Both the position numbers and the translations under genes were made by a program. From positions 1,364,001 to 1,428,000 of the forward strand of contig CANTUQ010000051.1 of assembly GCA_947683425.1 (NCBI GenBank): DNA of 64,000 nt. Direction: 5' to 3'. The notes under the pieces were generated by a model that was given only the letters and a program-made list of their open reading frames with translations, made no database searches and was not told where the DNA came from. The DNA is from Excoecaria cochinchinensis. Lineage: Eukaryota; Streptophyta; Magnoliopsida; Malpighiales; Euphorbiaceae. Shown piece after piece: positions 1 to 11,560 of this stretch (the first letter of the stretch is position 1; each line of letters starts with the position of its first letter).

Positions 1-1672
1 ATATCTGCTGACTCAAAAAGAGTTAAATCTGAGACAGTGAAGGTGGTTGGAACTATTCAAGGACTACGACTGCATTATTGATTATCATTCGGGTAAAGCG
101 AATGTGGTGGCAGATGCTCTTAGTAGGAAATCAACGTCGGCTTTGTCCCTTAATAGAGGAAGATGGAGATTGGATTCAGAAGGTGCATTGGCTACTCAGC
201 TTAAAGCTAGATCAAATTTGAGGCAAGAGATTATGGATGCACAGTTAAGTGATCCTATTTTGCAGCGTGCTTATCAAGCAGTGAAAGTTGGTAAGCGAAC
301 TGAATTTTCAGTGGATAGTGAAGGAGTGCTTAAGCATGGGAATCAGTTATGTGTACCAGATGTGAATGAGGTAAAGAAGAAGCTTTTGCTTGAAGCCCAT
401 TCATCAGTTTTTACTATGCATCCGGTGGAGATAAGATGTATCGAGATCTCAAACAACATTACTGGTGGCCGGGTATGAAGAAGGATATAGTGGATTTTGT
501 TTTGAAGTGTTTAGTGTGTCAGCAAGTGAAAGCCGAACACCAAGTTCCATCGGGTTTGCTTAACCCCTTACCCATTCCTCAGTGGAAATGGGATGATGTT
601 ACGATGGATTTTGTGACTGGCTTGCCGTTGACGCAGCGCAAGCATGACTCAGTATGGGTTATAGTTGATAGATTGTCAAAGTCAGCGCATTTCTTGCCTA
701 TTCGATTAGACTATTCTATTGATAAGTTGGCATAGATATATGTGAGAGAGAGAGTCAGGCTTCACGGGGTTCCGTTATACATTGTATCGGATCGAGATCC
801 TCGGTTTACGTCCATGTTTTGGAAAGAACTTCAGTCAACTTTGGGTACTTGGCTAAACTTTAGTACAACATTTTATCCTCAGACCGATGGTCAGTCTGAG
901 AGAGTTATTCAGAATCTTGAAGACATGCTTCGGGGTTGTGCTTTGGAATTCTCTAGAAATTGGGATCGATATGTGCCTCTGATGGAATTCACGTATAATA
1001 ATAGTCACCAAGCAAGCATCGAAATGGCCCCTTATGAGGTGTTGTATGGGCGGAGATGTAGAACGCCGGTGTGCTGGACTGAATTGTCGAAAAGAGCTAG
1101 GATAGGTCCGGAGATAGTGAGTGACACGGAAGAGAAAGTTAGAATTGTGCAATAGAATCTGAAAGCAGCCAAAGACAGACAACGATCGTATGCTAATTTA
1201 AAGCGTAGAGATATCCAGTATGAAGTCGGTGACAAGGTCTTTCTGAAAGTTTCTCCGTGGCGAAAAGTTCTTCGTTTTGGAAAGAAAGGAAAGTTGAGTC
1301 CCCGATTTATTGGGCCCTATGAGATCTTAGGAAAGGTTGGTCCGGTAGCTTATCGGTTAGCATTACTGACAGAGTTAGCCAAGTCACATGATGTCTTTCA
1401 TGTATCTATGCTCCATCGTTACCGATCAGATCCATCACATGTGCTCAAAGTGCAGGATATTCGGATTTAACCAGATTTCTCTTTCGATGAGGAACCGAAA
1501 CAGATTTCGATGAGGAACCAAAACAGCTTTGAAACAAGCAGATATCGTTGGTTAAAGTGCATTGGCAACATCATGATGTTGAGGAAGCGACCTAGGAACC
1601 GGAAGAGGCAATGAGGACTCAGTATCCTCAACTATTTGGATCAAGTGAGAATTTCGAGGATGAAATTCTGTC
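1..1672 (+). pseudogene. Tekay-type chromovirus pol, 3' part (RNase H end, integrase, chromodomain tail)
   Basis: This is the 3' part of a Ty3/gypsy chromovirus polyprotein whose upstream half lies off the window. The RNase H end is visible near nt 47-130 (KANVVADALSRK). It is followed by the integrase HHCC zinc-binding region (about 390-520, ending CLVCQQVKAEH) and the catalytic core with all three acidic residues: D in TMDFV near 605, D in VSDRDP near 790, and E in QSERVIQ near 900. A GPY/F module (IGPYEILGKVG, about 1310-1345) and a degraded chromodomain tail follow. Integrase inserts the cDNA into chromatin, and the chromodomain is known to bias targeting. The frame is broken by a one-base deletion near 424 and by stops at about 735, 1153 and 1468, so no functional protein is possible. 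Family identity is clear; the Tekay/Del assignment rests on this tail and the long LTR that follows. Confidence 0.9.
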
Positions 1673-1684
1673 AAGGAGGGGAGT
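1673..1684 (+). promoter_or_regulatory. Polypurine tract of the first chromovirus
   Basis: The purine run AAGGAGGGGAG lies directly before the LTR start TGTAACACCCC, which is where the plus-strand primer of reverse transcription sits. The neighbouring text GAATTTCGAGGA-GAAATTC recurs before the other Tekay 3' LTRs here (about 26545 and 48055). Confidence 0.8.
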
Positions 1685-2740
1685 ATTGTAACACCCCAGA
1701 ACCACCCTGATAGATTGAGCCTGTTTGTGTGCGAATTGTGTGTATTTAATTTTGAGCATGTGTGGTTTGTTAAATTAAATTTGTTAATATTCATTATTTA
1801 TGGGTTTTAATTGAGTATGAGTGAGTGTAGGGAGTTAGGATGTATTTCTAAGGGTTATGTTAGGGTGTATATGTGAGTATGGGAGTAGTGTGTGTGTTAA
1901 GAGATTAGTCTTGGGTGTAGCTTGAAGGATGGGAGTTAGGTGTAGGTAGTATGTGGTCCATTGGGAAGTTGCCATGTGGCATGAGAGAGGGAAGAAGAGG
2001 GACAACTGTTCTTCCCCTTGTTCTTATCCCATTTTCTTCTTCTTTCCCTTCTCTTCCCGTTACTTCTTCATTTTCTTCTTCTTTCTCTTTATTTCTTTAT
2101 ATAATTCTTCTTTTGTTGGAATCGGGTGAGCTGTGGTGAGTTGGGGTAGCAAGAGTTGCTTGGTAAGTTTATAATTTAGTGTCCTTCCTTCTTCTTTTCT
2201 TTGAGTGAGTTTTATACCTAAGTGTATGTTTGAGGTTGAATTTTGGGTTTTGCTGGGTTTTGTGGCTCAGAGATTCTGCCTAAGGAGACGAAAGGCAAGG
2301 ATATCGCGAGTGGTAATGGAGCTCAAGATTGAAATGCCATATTTTGAGGTTTGGGAATGTTTGTGTAGTTTGCGTATTTTGTGTATTTTGATGATTTCTG
2401 TATTATGATTGGAATTGATGATATGGATGGTGTGTTTTGGCTTCTATGAGTTATGGGTATTGTTTAATTTGAGTTGAGAAGCATGGGTTGTGAAGGATGG
2501 AGTTAAAATGTGGAAGTTTTAAATGTTTTTTTAGAAATTGCTGGTTTGAGAACTTTTGGATTTTGATTTTGTAATTTACTTGATTTGATGACAATAATGA
2601 GTTCAAAGGGCATATTTTATGTTGTGTATAATGGTTTGAATGAAGGATTTTACTTAGAACTGAGTTTTGGAACCAAATGAGTGAGTGGGTGAAAGTGGAG
2701 AATGAATTTCTACAGATTTTGGCATTGGGAGTGGAAATCC

Positions 2741-3073
2741 CGACTCTGTCGCGAGGTCGCGACAGAGGTCGGTGATCTCTGTCCCATCGCGCGCCCCGAG
2801 CTGCGAGCGGCCGGGCATGCGTAGCGGGGACTCCCTGTCACGAGCGCAATGTCGTCGCGATCACGACAGAGAGCTCAGCGTTTGGCAAAGCTTCTGTCGC
2901 GAGTGCGCGCCTGGGCACGAGCCCACGACAGCTCTTGCTGGTACTCACTATTGTGGGCGCGACGCTTGTCGCGAGCGCAACAGTGAGATCTGTTTTTGTC
3001 TCCATGCGAGCGCGAGGCTCGCCGCGAGCGCGATAGGAGGCCAACTTCGCCTCTATCGCAAGTGCGACACCCT
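2741..3073. repeat. CpG-rich palindrome array in Tekay LTR (copy 1)
   Basis: About 330 bp of diverged repeats of the motif CTGTCGCGAGNGCGACAG, interspersed with GC-rich filler. The array starts about 1.05 kb into the LTR. The base composition is far more GC-rich than the AT-rich flanks, and no coding potential is credible here. Confidence 0.85.
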
Positions 3074-3691
3074 CTAGCTTTTGTTTTTGACTTCTCTTTT
3101 ATGATTACTATACTTAACTTTCCAATTTGTATTACTTGTAGAATTATGTATAGTCTGTATATAAATATGAATGTGTTTATATACTTCATATATCATGAAT
3201 GAAACATGATGCAAACATATGTTGTGAATTGAAATGTGTCTTGGATTATGCATGGCCTGCTGGAGTCGAATAAGTGGATAGTTAGGCATGCCTAATAGAG
3301 CTAGTGTTGCTGCAGCTAGTGTATGATTTGGACCCTGATCAGGTCCCCCGACTGGATCTTCGTGATCCCTTTGTACTGAATCTACGCGAAAATGATTTTG
3401 GAATAAAATTAAAAGATTGTTTTGATACCCCCGGGAATCTATGTGTTATGAGAATACTGTTAATACCTTCGAGTATCTATGCATACTCGTTATCCACTAT
3501 TTTGATATAGCAGTTGTAATAGTGTTATTTGTTATTATATGTGAATTTCTGAATTATTGCTTATTGGGAATAATATGACTATAGTACTGTTATGTGTTAA
3601 GTTAATTTATGACATCTTAACAATTAACTTTGCCATTCGCTTGTGATTATTTGTTGACGCCACTATAAGTGGTCGTTGTGCATCTTTGTTT

Positions 3692-3745
3692 CCCCACTAA
3701 GCGATTTCGCTTAGCATGGGTGTTTTATCCGTACAGGTGTGGAAG
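3692..3745 (+). other. Conserved hairpin block of Tekay LTRs (copy 1)
   Basis: CTAAGCGATTTCGCTTAG at 3697-3714 forms a 7-bp stem with a 4-nt loop. It is preceded by CCCCA and followed by CATGGGTG...CCGTACAGGTG, which can form a weaker second stem. The block lies about 460 bp before the LTR end. Homologous blocks are at 19105, 21966, 28538, 41468, 45335 and 58460. The function is unknown. Confidence 0.75.
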
Positions 3746-4172
3746 GTTATGAAGGGTTGAACCGAGGGTTTCACATCAGCAGGGCCAACACAACTAGTGG
3801 ATAGAAGATTTTGTAATTAGGCCTTATATTCTTTTTGTATATATATTATAGTCTTGTACTATTGAAACTATGTAAAGGATATTTTATAACTGATTTTGTT
3901 ACTAGTATATGTAATCATTATGTGGTGCTGAAGCACTTTTGTATCTTTTGGAATATGTAAACCCACTTTTGTCATATTAATGAAATGCAATATTTTGCTC
4001 CATGGTCTTTTCTCAGATAAATTATGAAATTTTAATTTATTCATTCGCATATGAAATTGGTGTGCAATGATTGATTCTGTTTGAGCATCTGTGGGTGGCA
4101 ACCCTTATCTACGGGGGACCTTCATCCTCTTCATAGGGGGAAGTTCTCTACGTATAGGAAAGGGGTGTTACA

Positions 4173-4665
4173 TTGCAAGGCAACCCTTCAATGGTTTTCA
4201 TGTGGCAGTGATAGATAGAAAGGATGATATTGCAGGGAGCCCTCAGGTGGTGAATATGCTGAAGAAGATGTCTTTCATTCCTGGAGTAGGTTTGGGTAAG
4301 AACTCCCAAGGGCCACAAGCAGGCATCACGATAAGAGGTCAGAAAGATCGAAGGGGCGTTGGGTACAAAGGCATAATGAGTAAGAAGGTAACAGGTGAGA
4401 TCCCTCACATTATGAGAGTTTTGTGTCTGCCGCCTCAGTATGTACTTATACGAGAGAAGCTGAATCCCAGTGGATAGATGGGAGGATCGTGCCGGGAAAT
4501 GAGGTTTTCAATGACGTCTTTGATTGGGACATTGAATTTATCAATCCAGTAGAGGGATTTTGGGATGAAGAAATCATGACCCAGGGGATGGCCACCCAAG
4601 TGAAGGGTAAGGAGAAAGTAAGAGATGAAGCTGCAATTTTGGAGAAGCAAGATGAAGTTCCATAG
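4173..4665 (+). pseudogene. Tat element T1: G-patch region between protease and RT
   Basis: The translated segment begins right at the LTR boundary and carries a G-patch signature: SFIPGVGLGKNSQG (about 4270-4312) followed by DRRGVGYKG (about 4345-4371). G-patch domains bind RNA or RNA helicases and are known between protease and RT in some plant Ty3/gypsy pols. A frame change near 4420-4440 moves the continuation (WIDGRIVPGNEVFND) into another frame. The upstream protease and gag were displaced by the chromovirus insertion. The continuation of T1 is directly downstream on the same strand. Confidence 0.75.
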
Positions 4666-4719
4666 GGGGTTGCTGCAGAGCTTCCAAAAAGCGAATATGT
4701 TACTTAGCTATCAGCTACA

Positions 4720-6267
4720 ATGCCTGCGTCGGCAGATAAAGAAGACAATAGTGAATTAGATTTTCTTTTTGTTTCAAAACTTTTTGACAATGTTTATGAT
4801 GTTTCTAATTCTATAAATAAGATGAACAATTTTGCTTACTTCTGTGATGCTTCTAATGATTTCACCATACATAATCATGATCATGACTCATTCATATTTG
4901 ACATTGATTCAACTGATGCCACTCCATTTAATCTCGAAATTTTAGAAAACCCAAAGGAAATCTTGATAGCATCTAATATAACTCCTAGAGAGAGATTAAA
5001 ATTTGAGTGAATTTTAAAGAAATATGAAAAAGTTTTTTCCTAGACCTATGAAGACATGCCAGGGGTTGATTGTGAAATCGCTGAACATGCCATTCCAACA
5101 TATCCTGATCATAAACCAGCTAAATAAAAACTCAGAAGACTTAGGTTGGAATTGTCGGAGAAGGTTAAAGAAGAAGTTCACAAACAGATTGAGGCTAAGT
5201 TTCTTATAAAATTGCAATACCCAACTTTACTTGCCAACGTCATTCCAGTAGCCAAGAAGAACGGAAAAGTACACGTATTTGTAGATTACCGAGATTTGAA
5301 CAAAACTTGTCCAAAAGATGACTTTCCTCTGCCTCACATCGATGTTTTAGTAGACAGTGCAGCAGGTTGCATGATGTACAGCTTCATGGATGGACGTGCT
5401 GGGTACAATAAGATCCTCAACAAGATAGCTAATCGGATTAAGACAGCCTTCATCACTAAATGGGGCACGTTCGCTTATAGAGTAATGCCATTTGGTCTGA
5501 AGAATGAGGGCGTAACCTACCGAAGGACGGCTATAGGATCCTCGATGACCTAATCCATAAGGAGGTGGAAGTATAAGTTGATGATATGATGATCAAGTCG
5601 GCTACTAGAGAAGGTCATTTTGAGGCTCTAGAGAAGTTCTTTCAAAGGATCGACAAGTACAATTTACGGTTGAACCCTAAGAAGTGTATTTTTGGAGTCA
5701 CCTTAGGAAAACTATTGGGACTTGTAGTGAGCCAGAAAGGGATTGAAATCGACCCAAATAAAGTCAAGGCCATTAGGGAGATGCTGGTGCCCCAAAGATT
5801 CTTGGGAAAGCTGCAGTGTATTAACAGGTTTATCGCCAAGCTCACTTCAATTTGTGAGCCGATCTTTAAGCTGCTTAGGAAAGACCAGCCTGTAATATAG
5901 AATGACAATTGTCAAAAGAATTTTGACACCATTAAGGAATACTTGTTACCCCCTGGTTTTGAGACCACCTTAGCCAGTCAAGCCTTTGATCCTATACCTG
6001 GCGATAGAAGATAGCTCGGTAGGTTCCATGAGGGCTCAAGAGGATGAATTCAGAGTAGAGTTTGCAGTTTATTATCTTAGTAAGAAGTTTCTTTCTTATG
6101 AGATCAAATATACTGAAGTCAAAAATATTTCCCTAGCGGTGATTTGGGCCTCTAAGAAATTAAGACACTTCTTCTATTCTTACAAGGTACAGGCAGTCAC
6201 TAAGCAGAATCCTCTCAGATACTATTGGAAGATCCCTCTTTGTTAGTAAAGATGGGAAGATGGTTAC
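4720..6267 (+). pseudogene. Tat element T1: linker, reverse transcriptase and degenerate RNase H
   Basis: A variable linker (about 4740-5010, with DASNDF and SFIFDIDSTDATPFNL) precedes RT. RT blocks are recognisable: the MPGVD start near 5055, FVDYRDLNKTCPKDDFPLP near 5277-5333, and MPFGLKNEG near 5487. The catalytic Asp pair region is frame-shifted near 5540-5590. Then come NLRLNPKKCIFGV and the connection to RNase H (LYLAIEDSSVGSM near 5990-6030), whose usual first catalytic Asp is absent, as is typical of native Tat RNase H. Several stops (for example 5008, 5041 and 5125) and indels show decay. The coding sequence ends abruptly at 6267, where a Tat LTR is joined, and resumes at 14996. Confidence 0.9.
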
Positions 6268-8230
6268 TGTAACGCGCGCCGGATCCCCGCGGCCGCCCAG
6301 GGGACCTCCCGCTTGAGGGCGATCGGGGCATTTGTGGGTCCGTTGACAGCTTGCAATAAACCACAAGTGCGTCTATGTTGGGCAACAAGGAGGTATCATG
6401 GAGTCGCCACCCAATAGAACATTGGGAAAGTTATTCTCACCTCGGAGAGCCTAAGACTGCGCTTAGTATCCATTTTGGGCTAGCCAAAGGGGTATTGGAA
6501 GGTAAACCTCTCGCCCTAAGGAGCCTAGGATTAGCGCTAAAGTCTCGTGGCACAAAAAGGTGTCTTGGAGGGTAGACCTCTAGCCTCTTTGAGCCCAAAG
6601 ACCAGAGCTGGGTCCGGGATTTCTCATCTATTTCTACCTCGATTATTTTATGATCAAATTTTAATATCATTAATTCGCTCTCTCTCCACACGATGCGATT
6701 GATTAAAGGCGCATTCATTCATATTCGGAAAGCAGTAAATGAGCAAGACAAATATTGAAAGCGATAAATTACAATAATACAAGGAGCAGAATACAACTCT
6801 CTTTTATAAATGTGCGATACATACACGAATCGGGGCATTGTTTATTTTGAGGACTTTGGTCCTCGCATGCGTTATTATCAAAATTTGATGTTTTTATTTG
6901 TGACGATTTTATTGGATAAAAATAGGGCATTGGACCCTTGCTTTTGTGTAAACCTCATTTTATTGAATATAAAACATTGAGTCATTTTTATACATTAATG
7001 AGATATGAAAAGAGTATATCCATATACATAAAATCAATAAGTAAACAAATGAAGGAAATAATCAAGAGAATTAGGAAACAAAACCGGACGAAATCCTCCG
7101 AATATGGTAGATAGCCGCTCAAGCTGGGGATGGTCCAAGAGAATCAATATACACTCATAGAAAGTTAAAAGATGTCAATATACATAGAATTAATATATAG
7201 GAAGCCAAAGGGACTTGAAAAAGATAGAAAATTATTTAAAAGAGTGGAGACAGAACCCACCGACGTCCTTCCTTAGGTGACCGACGGGCGTCAGTCAAGG
7301 TAACCGACATATTCGTCTATCACTCAAGGAGGGGCGTCTATAGGTGGGGTGACCGACGGGCGTCGATGATGGAGATGACCCGTCGGTCACCACTGTCTCC
7401 GAAAAAAAAGGAGAAAGAAAACTCTTTTCAAAGCCAAAAAAGGGTTTTATCACTAAGTGAGGTAAAGATAGTCAAAATAAAGGAAAATAATGACAAAATT
7501 GAAAGAATCAACAAATAAAAAAATAAATATGAAATGATGTGAAGGAGGAATCCGGAATATTTACCCTCAGATATTCGCTTTGGGTGAGATTCTTGTGTTG
7601 ATTAGAGCCCCGCGCGTTCCACGAGAAGCAAAGATGAAGGATCAAAGAAAGGAAAACAGATTGCTTCCTCCTCAACCCTTCAAAATATTGTCTTTGGAAT
7701 CAAAATCTAAGGAAAACTAATTAGTTTTTAGTCACTTTTGATGGATTTGATCCTTTTTTGAAATAGATTTCTTTATGAAATGTGTTTGCTGGAAGAAAGA
7801 GAAAATGTGCTTTGATTTGGGCAGAGTTTCCCCTCTTCAGAAATTTTTGGAACCCTTTTCTATTGAAAATCCGGAGCTTTTATAAGCCAGACACGACCGA
7901 CGGGCGTCGGTGTATGGAGGCGGGCGTCGGAAGAATCCTTCTGATACGAGGATTCATCCGACGGCCCTGCCACATCCACCGACGGGCGTCGGAACGGTTG
8001 CGTGTCCGGGGAAACCAGGCGGCGTTCTGACAGGGGCGGTGATTTTTCGACGGGCGTCGGAAAATGCCACAAGCCGTCGGTAACCCTAGGCGACGGGCTG
8101 GCTTCACAGACGGGCTGGCCGTCTATTGAGGAAAAAAAGCTTTTTGACTCGAAAATCCCTTGTTTTCTCCCCCTCTGACTAGGAAAGGTAAAAAGACTCA
8201 CTTCTCGTGAAACGCGGGACTAAAACCCCC
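6268..8230 (-). mobile_element. Tat-type LTR, minus orientation (left arm of inverted pair)
   Basis: The left edge reads TGTAACGCGCGCCGGATCC, the complement of a Tat LTR 3' end. About the first 550 bp match the LTRs at 30360 and 38863 and, inverted, the end of 11551-13403. It contains two tracts rich in the palindromic words GACGGGCGTC (7255-7395 and 7890-8125) and a minus-strand TATA box (7878-7885) next to the second tract. The right edge is not clear; LTR-like sequence fades near 8230, where pol of the same strand begins. TTAC lies immediately left (6264-6267) and again right of the partner LTR (13404-13407). Confidence 0.75.
7890..8125. repeat. GACGGGC palindrome tract beside the TATA box (left arm)
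   Basis: At least eight diverged copies of CGACGGGCGTCGG or half-sites lie upstream, in LTR sense, of the TATA box at 7878-7885. A second smaller tract lies at 7255-7395. The matching tracts in the inverted partner are 11550-11790 and 12280-12410. Confidence 0.8.
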
Positions 8231-8330
8231 AAATCCAAACCATTTATACAGGCTCGGATACTGATTTCATCATAGGGTAACCTCTGATCCGGACCGCTCC
8301 AGGACACGACCATTTATACAGGCTCGGATG
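8231..8330. repeat. 70-bp spaced duplication at pol/LTR junction
   Basis: The 21-bp word starting ACCATTTATACAGGCTCGG occurs at 8239-8259 and 8309-8329. It marks the place where the integrase C-terminus (KVRKHP) stops matching the homologous copy at 15995-16320, so this is rearranged filler rather than native coding sequence. Confidence 0.6.
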
Positions 8331-9356
8331 CTTTCTCACCTTCTTCCCGAAAGTTCTTGCCAATCTCTTTTGGTAAATCTGATTATGATAATAATCTTTC
8401 AACCTACTCTCATCCAGCAAGTTCAAGTGCTGTAGCCTCTGCTGCGCCCATTCGGCCTCCGGAACCTGGGCTTCCATGACCACCCTCAGTGATTTGAGCT
8501 CTATCTCAATTGGCAACACCGCTTTTGTTCCGTATACCAAGGAAAATGGTGTAGCGCCTGTAGACGTCCTTATCGTTGTCCTATATCCCCACAGGGCGAA
8601 GGGTAGCTTTTCAGCCCAGTCTTTGTAGGTTTGGACCATCTTAGACAGGATCTTCTTCATATTCTTATTTGCGGCTTCTACTACTCCGTTCGCTTGTGGC
8701 CGATAGGGAGAGGATTTGTGATGCTCGACACCATACTTCTCAAGGAGTCTCCTAGTTTCCCCCATGAACTGCACCCCATTGTCAGACACTATATGATAGG
8801 GGAGGCCATATCTGCAGATCAGATTTCTCTCTATGAACTTGGCCATATCCCTCGCGTCAATTTTCTTGAAGGATTCCGCCTCTACCCATTTGGTGAAATA
8901 GTCGATTGCGACTATGATGTATCTGTGCCCATTGGACGCCGTAGGGCGAATCTCTCCAATGATATCTATCCCCCAAGCAGCGAAAGGCCAAGGTGATGTT
9001 AGGTTATGCAACTCTGATACTGGCAAGTGTCTCAAGTCTGCATATTGTTGGCACAACTAGCATTGCTTAACATATTTTGAGCAGTCATTGTCTATCGTAA
9101 GCCAATAAAAGCCATGTCTCATGATTTTCTTAGCCAAGGTCAAACCGTTCATGTGGGCCCCGCAGACACCTGCATGGGTTTCCTCCATCATTTTGCGGGC
9201 CTCTTTTTCGTTCAAGCGCCTGAGCTGAATCCCGTCCAAATGTCTTTTGTACAACACCCCTTCCAAGGATATGAACTGAGTAGATAGCTTCCGGATCACC
9301 CTCTGGTCTTTCTCAGAAGCTTCTTCTGGAAATTTACTGTTTTCCAAGTAATTCAT
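8331..9356 (-). pseudogene. Tat integrase (minus-strand copy)
   Basis: The best preserved integrase in the window. In coding order it has an HHCC zinc-binding region (EETHAGVCGAHMNG through CSKYVKQC, about 9190-9060), D in WGIDIIGEI (about 8970), D in IVSDNGVQF (about 8790) and E in NGVVEAANKN (about 8680), so the DDE triad is intact. The frame is broken only by a TAG at 9057-9059, where the homologous T1 copy has CAA. The C-terminus is cut at KVRKHP near 8331 and replaced by unrelated sequence. It belongs with the RNase H and RT domains just upstream on the same strand. Confidence 0.9.
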
Positions 9357-9469
9357 GATGTCGAATTACCATGGTTTCCCATCCGCCACTTCTATTTCCA
9401 TTACAGGCTTGGTCTCAAAGCTGGGCTTATCAGAACTCGAAATTAGCACTGGCTTCATAACCACTCCTT

Positions 9470-9870
9470 CAGGGTTATCCCACATTGATACTAAGGTTGC
9501 CAACGCATTAGCCAGACGATTCTCATCTCTCGGCACGAAGTGGAAAGTGCAAGTCTCAAACTGCCCACATACCTCTTTCAGATATTCAACATAAGGTACC
9601 AGCCGTTCTTCTTTTACAGCCCACTCACCTCGGATCTAGTTAATCACCAAAGATGAGTCATCGAATACTTCTATATTCTTTGCCCCCAATGCCGCTAAAG
9701 CTTCTAACCCAAAAGTGCATGCTTAATATTCGGCTTCATTGTTGGTTGCTTTGTACCTCAGCTTCTTGGCTAGGGGGAGTTTCTCATTATCTGGGGTTGT
9801 CAAGACGATTCCAACTCCGGCCCCTCTGTTATTTACTGCCCCATCGAAGTGTAACTGCCAACCCTAGACA
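9470..9870 (-). pseudogene. Second (archaeal-type) RNase H domain of Tat pol
   Basis: Minus-strand translation gives LHFDGAVNNRGAGVG, NNEAEY, VFDDSSLVIN and VPRDENRLANALA, the order and spacing of the plant archaeal-type RNase H that Tat elements carry as an extra domain between native RNase H and integrase. Its role would be to remove the RNA strand during reverse transcription. The first Asp, the Glu and the second Asp are visible. The fourth position, usually Asp (ADALA), reads Asn (ANALA) near 9505. Stops at 9636-9638 and 9864-9866 are TAG in places expected to be Gln. In T1 only the tail of this domain survives (LVSMWDNP at 14996). Confidence 0.8.
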
Positions 9871-10019
9871 GAAATCGCGACTATGCTCTCATCAGGAAAG
9901 GTAAACTCGGGAGTGTCTCCTTAAATAGGATGCTCAGCAAGAAATTCTGCAACAGCTCGCCCCTTGATAGTTTTGCGAGTGATGTATTGCACATCAAACT
10001 CTTGTAGCAAGAGTAGCCA

Positions 10020-11560
10020 CCTCCCCATCTTACCAAGCAAAGACGGGGCTTCCTACAAATATCTTAGCGGATTCTGCTTGGCCACTGCCTGAACTTTGTA
10101 TGAGTGGAAGTAATGTCTCAGCTTCTTTGACGCCCAAATCACTGCAAGGCAGATCTTTTCTACTTCAGCATATTTTATCTCATAAGCCAGGAACTTCTTG
10201 CTGAGGTAATAAATTGCGAATTCCACCCCAAATTCATCCTCTTGAGCCATCATGGCGCCCACTGAACTGCCCTCTACTGCCAGATACAGGATAAGTGGCT
10301 TGATCGGTTGTGGCAGCCTTAGCACTGGCGGATTCAACAGGTATTCCCTGATGCTGTCAAAGGCTTTCTGGTAGTCTTCGTTCCAGACCACAGGTTGATT
10401 CTTTCTAAGCAATTTAAAAATAGGCTCGCATATCGAAGTGAGCTTGGCGATAAATCGACTGACATACTGCAGCTTGCCCAGGAAACTCCTTACATACTTC
10501 TCTTTTTGTGGCACAGGCATCTCTCTGATGGCCTTCACCTTGTCCATGTCAATTTCTATTCCCCTCTGACTGACGACATGTCCCAATAGCTTTCCTAAAG
10601 TTACTCCAAAAATGCACTTCTTGGGGTTAAGTCGCAGATTATACTTGTTGATTCTGGTGAAGAACTTTTCTAGAGCTTCAAAGTGTCCCTCTCGGGTGGC
10701 TGACTTGACCATCATGTCATCGACATACACTTCTACCTCTTTGTGGATCAGGTCACTTAAGATCTTGGTCGCCATCCTCTGGTATGTGGCCCCTGCATTC
10801 TTCAGGCCGAAAGGCATGACTCGGTAGGCCTTAGGTCCCCCACTCCGTGTTGAAAGCGGTCTTAACCCGGTCAGCTATCTTGTTCAGGATCTAGTTGTAG
10901 CCCACATAACCATCTCCAAAGTTGTACATCGCGCAATTTGCGGCACTGTCTATCAATACATCGATATGGGGTAGTGGAAAATCATCTTTAGGGCAGGCCT
11001 TGTTCAGATCTCGATAATCCACACACACCCTGACCTTTCCGTTCTTCTTTGCTACAGGGACCACATTTGCCAACCATGTAGGATACTGCACTTCAACAAG
11101 GAACTTGGCTTCAATCTGCTGTCGGATTTCCTCCTTAACCTTGTCTGCCCATTCTGGCCTGAGCCTTCTCAACTTCTGTTTCACAGGCTTGCAATCCGGG
11201 TAAGTCGGGATAGCATGTTCCGCCACGTCTCAGTCAATCCCCGGCATGTCCTCATAGGTCCAGGCAAAGACTTTTTCATGTTTTCTTATTCTCTCAAAAT
11301 TGTTTCTCTCCTCAGGAGTTATATTTGATGCTATTAGAATTTCTCTCGGATTTTTTGAGGTTCCAAGATTAAAAGGCGTTATATCAGTGGAACCAATGTC
11401 AAAAATTGATGGAATATGATCATGTTCATGCATGTTGAAATCATTAGAAACATCGCACAAGTAAGAGAAATCGTTTGCCTTATTAATAATATTATAATTG
11501 TCATTTACATCATAAAAGAGTTCTTGAATCAAAAGGGTATGTTTTTCCTCCATAGACGGC
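10020..11560 (-). pseudogene. Tat reverse transcriptase, native RNase H and upstream linker (minus-strand copy)
   Basis: In coding order: linker (YLCDVSNDF, SIFDIGSTDITPFNL, 11560-11300), MPGID (about 11240), QYPTWLANVVPV and VCVDYRDLNKACPKDDF (about 11100-10980), MPFGLKNAGATYQ (10817), the catalytic EVYVDDMMVKS with both Asp residues (about 10735-10700), NLRLNPKKC, and native RNase H (LYLAVEGSSVGAMM near 10280, lacking the usual DAS Asp; IYYLSKKFL; KLRHYFHSYKVQ). Breaks are a TGA near 11230, a TAG at 10891-10893 (Gln expected in GYNQ) and a frame slip near 10830. Upstream, coding is cut at 11551 by an inverted LTR; G-patch, protease and gag are missing. Confidence 0.9.

Larger units (their letters stand above)
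1687..4172 (+). mobile_element. 3' LTR of the first Tekay-type chromovirus
   Basis: The LTR has inverted ends TGTAACACCCC and GGGGTGTTACA and is 2,486 bp long. It follows a polypurine tract and is followed at once by Tat coding sequence, so it marks the right edge of an insertion into Tat element T1; the left target duplication is off-window. Inside, in order, are a CT-rich leader-like stretch (2010-2115), a CpG palindrome array (2741-3073), the palindrome TTAGGCATGCCTAA (3282-3295), a 17-bp palindrome GGACC-n-GGTCC (3330-3346) and the CTAAGCG hairpin (3697-3714). The short reading frames inside it are not genes. Confidence 0.9.

Noticed and set aside
2772..3189. Overlapping Arg/Cys-rich frames on both strands
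   Set aside because: They coincide with the CpG palindrome array; similar frames appear at 21006-21344, 42031-42543 and 52049-52627 for the same reason.
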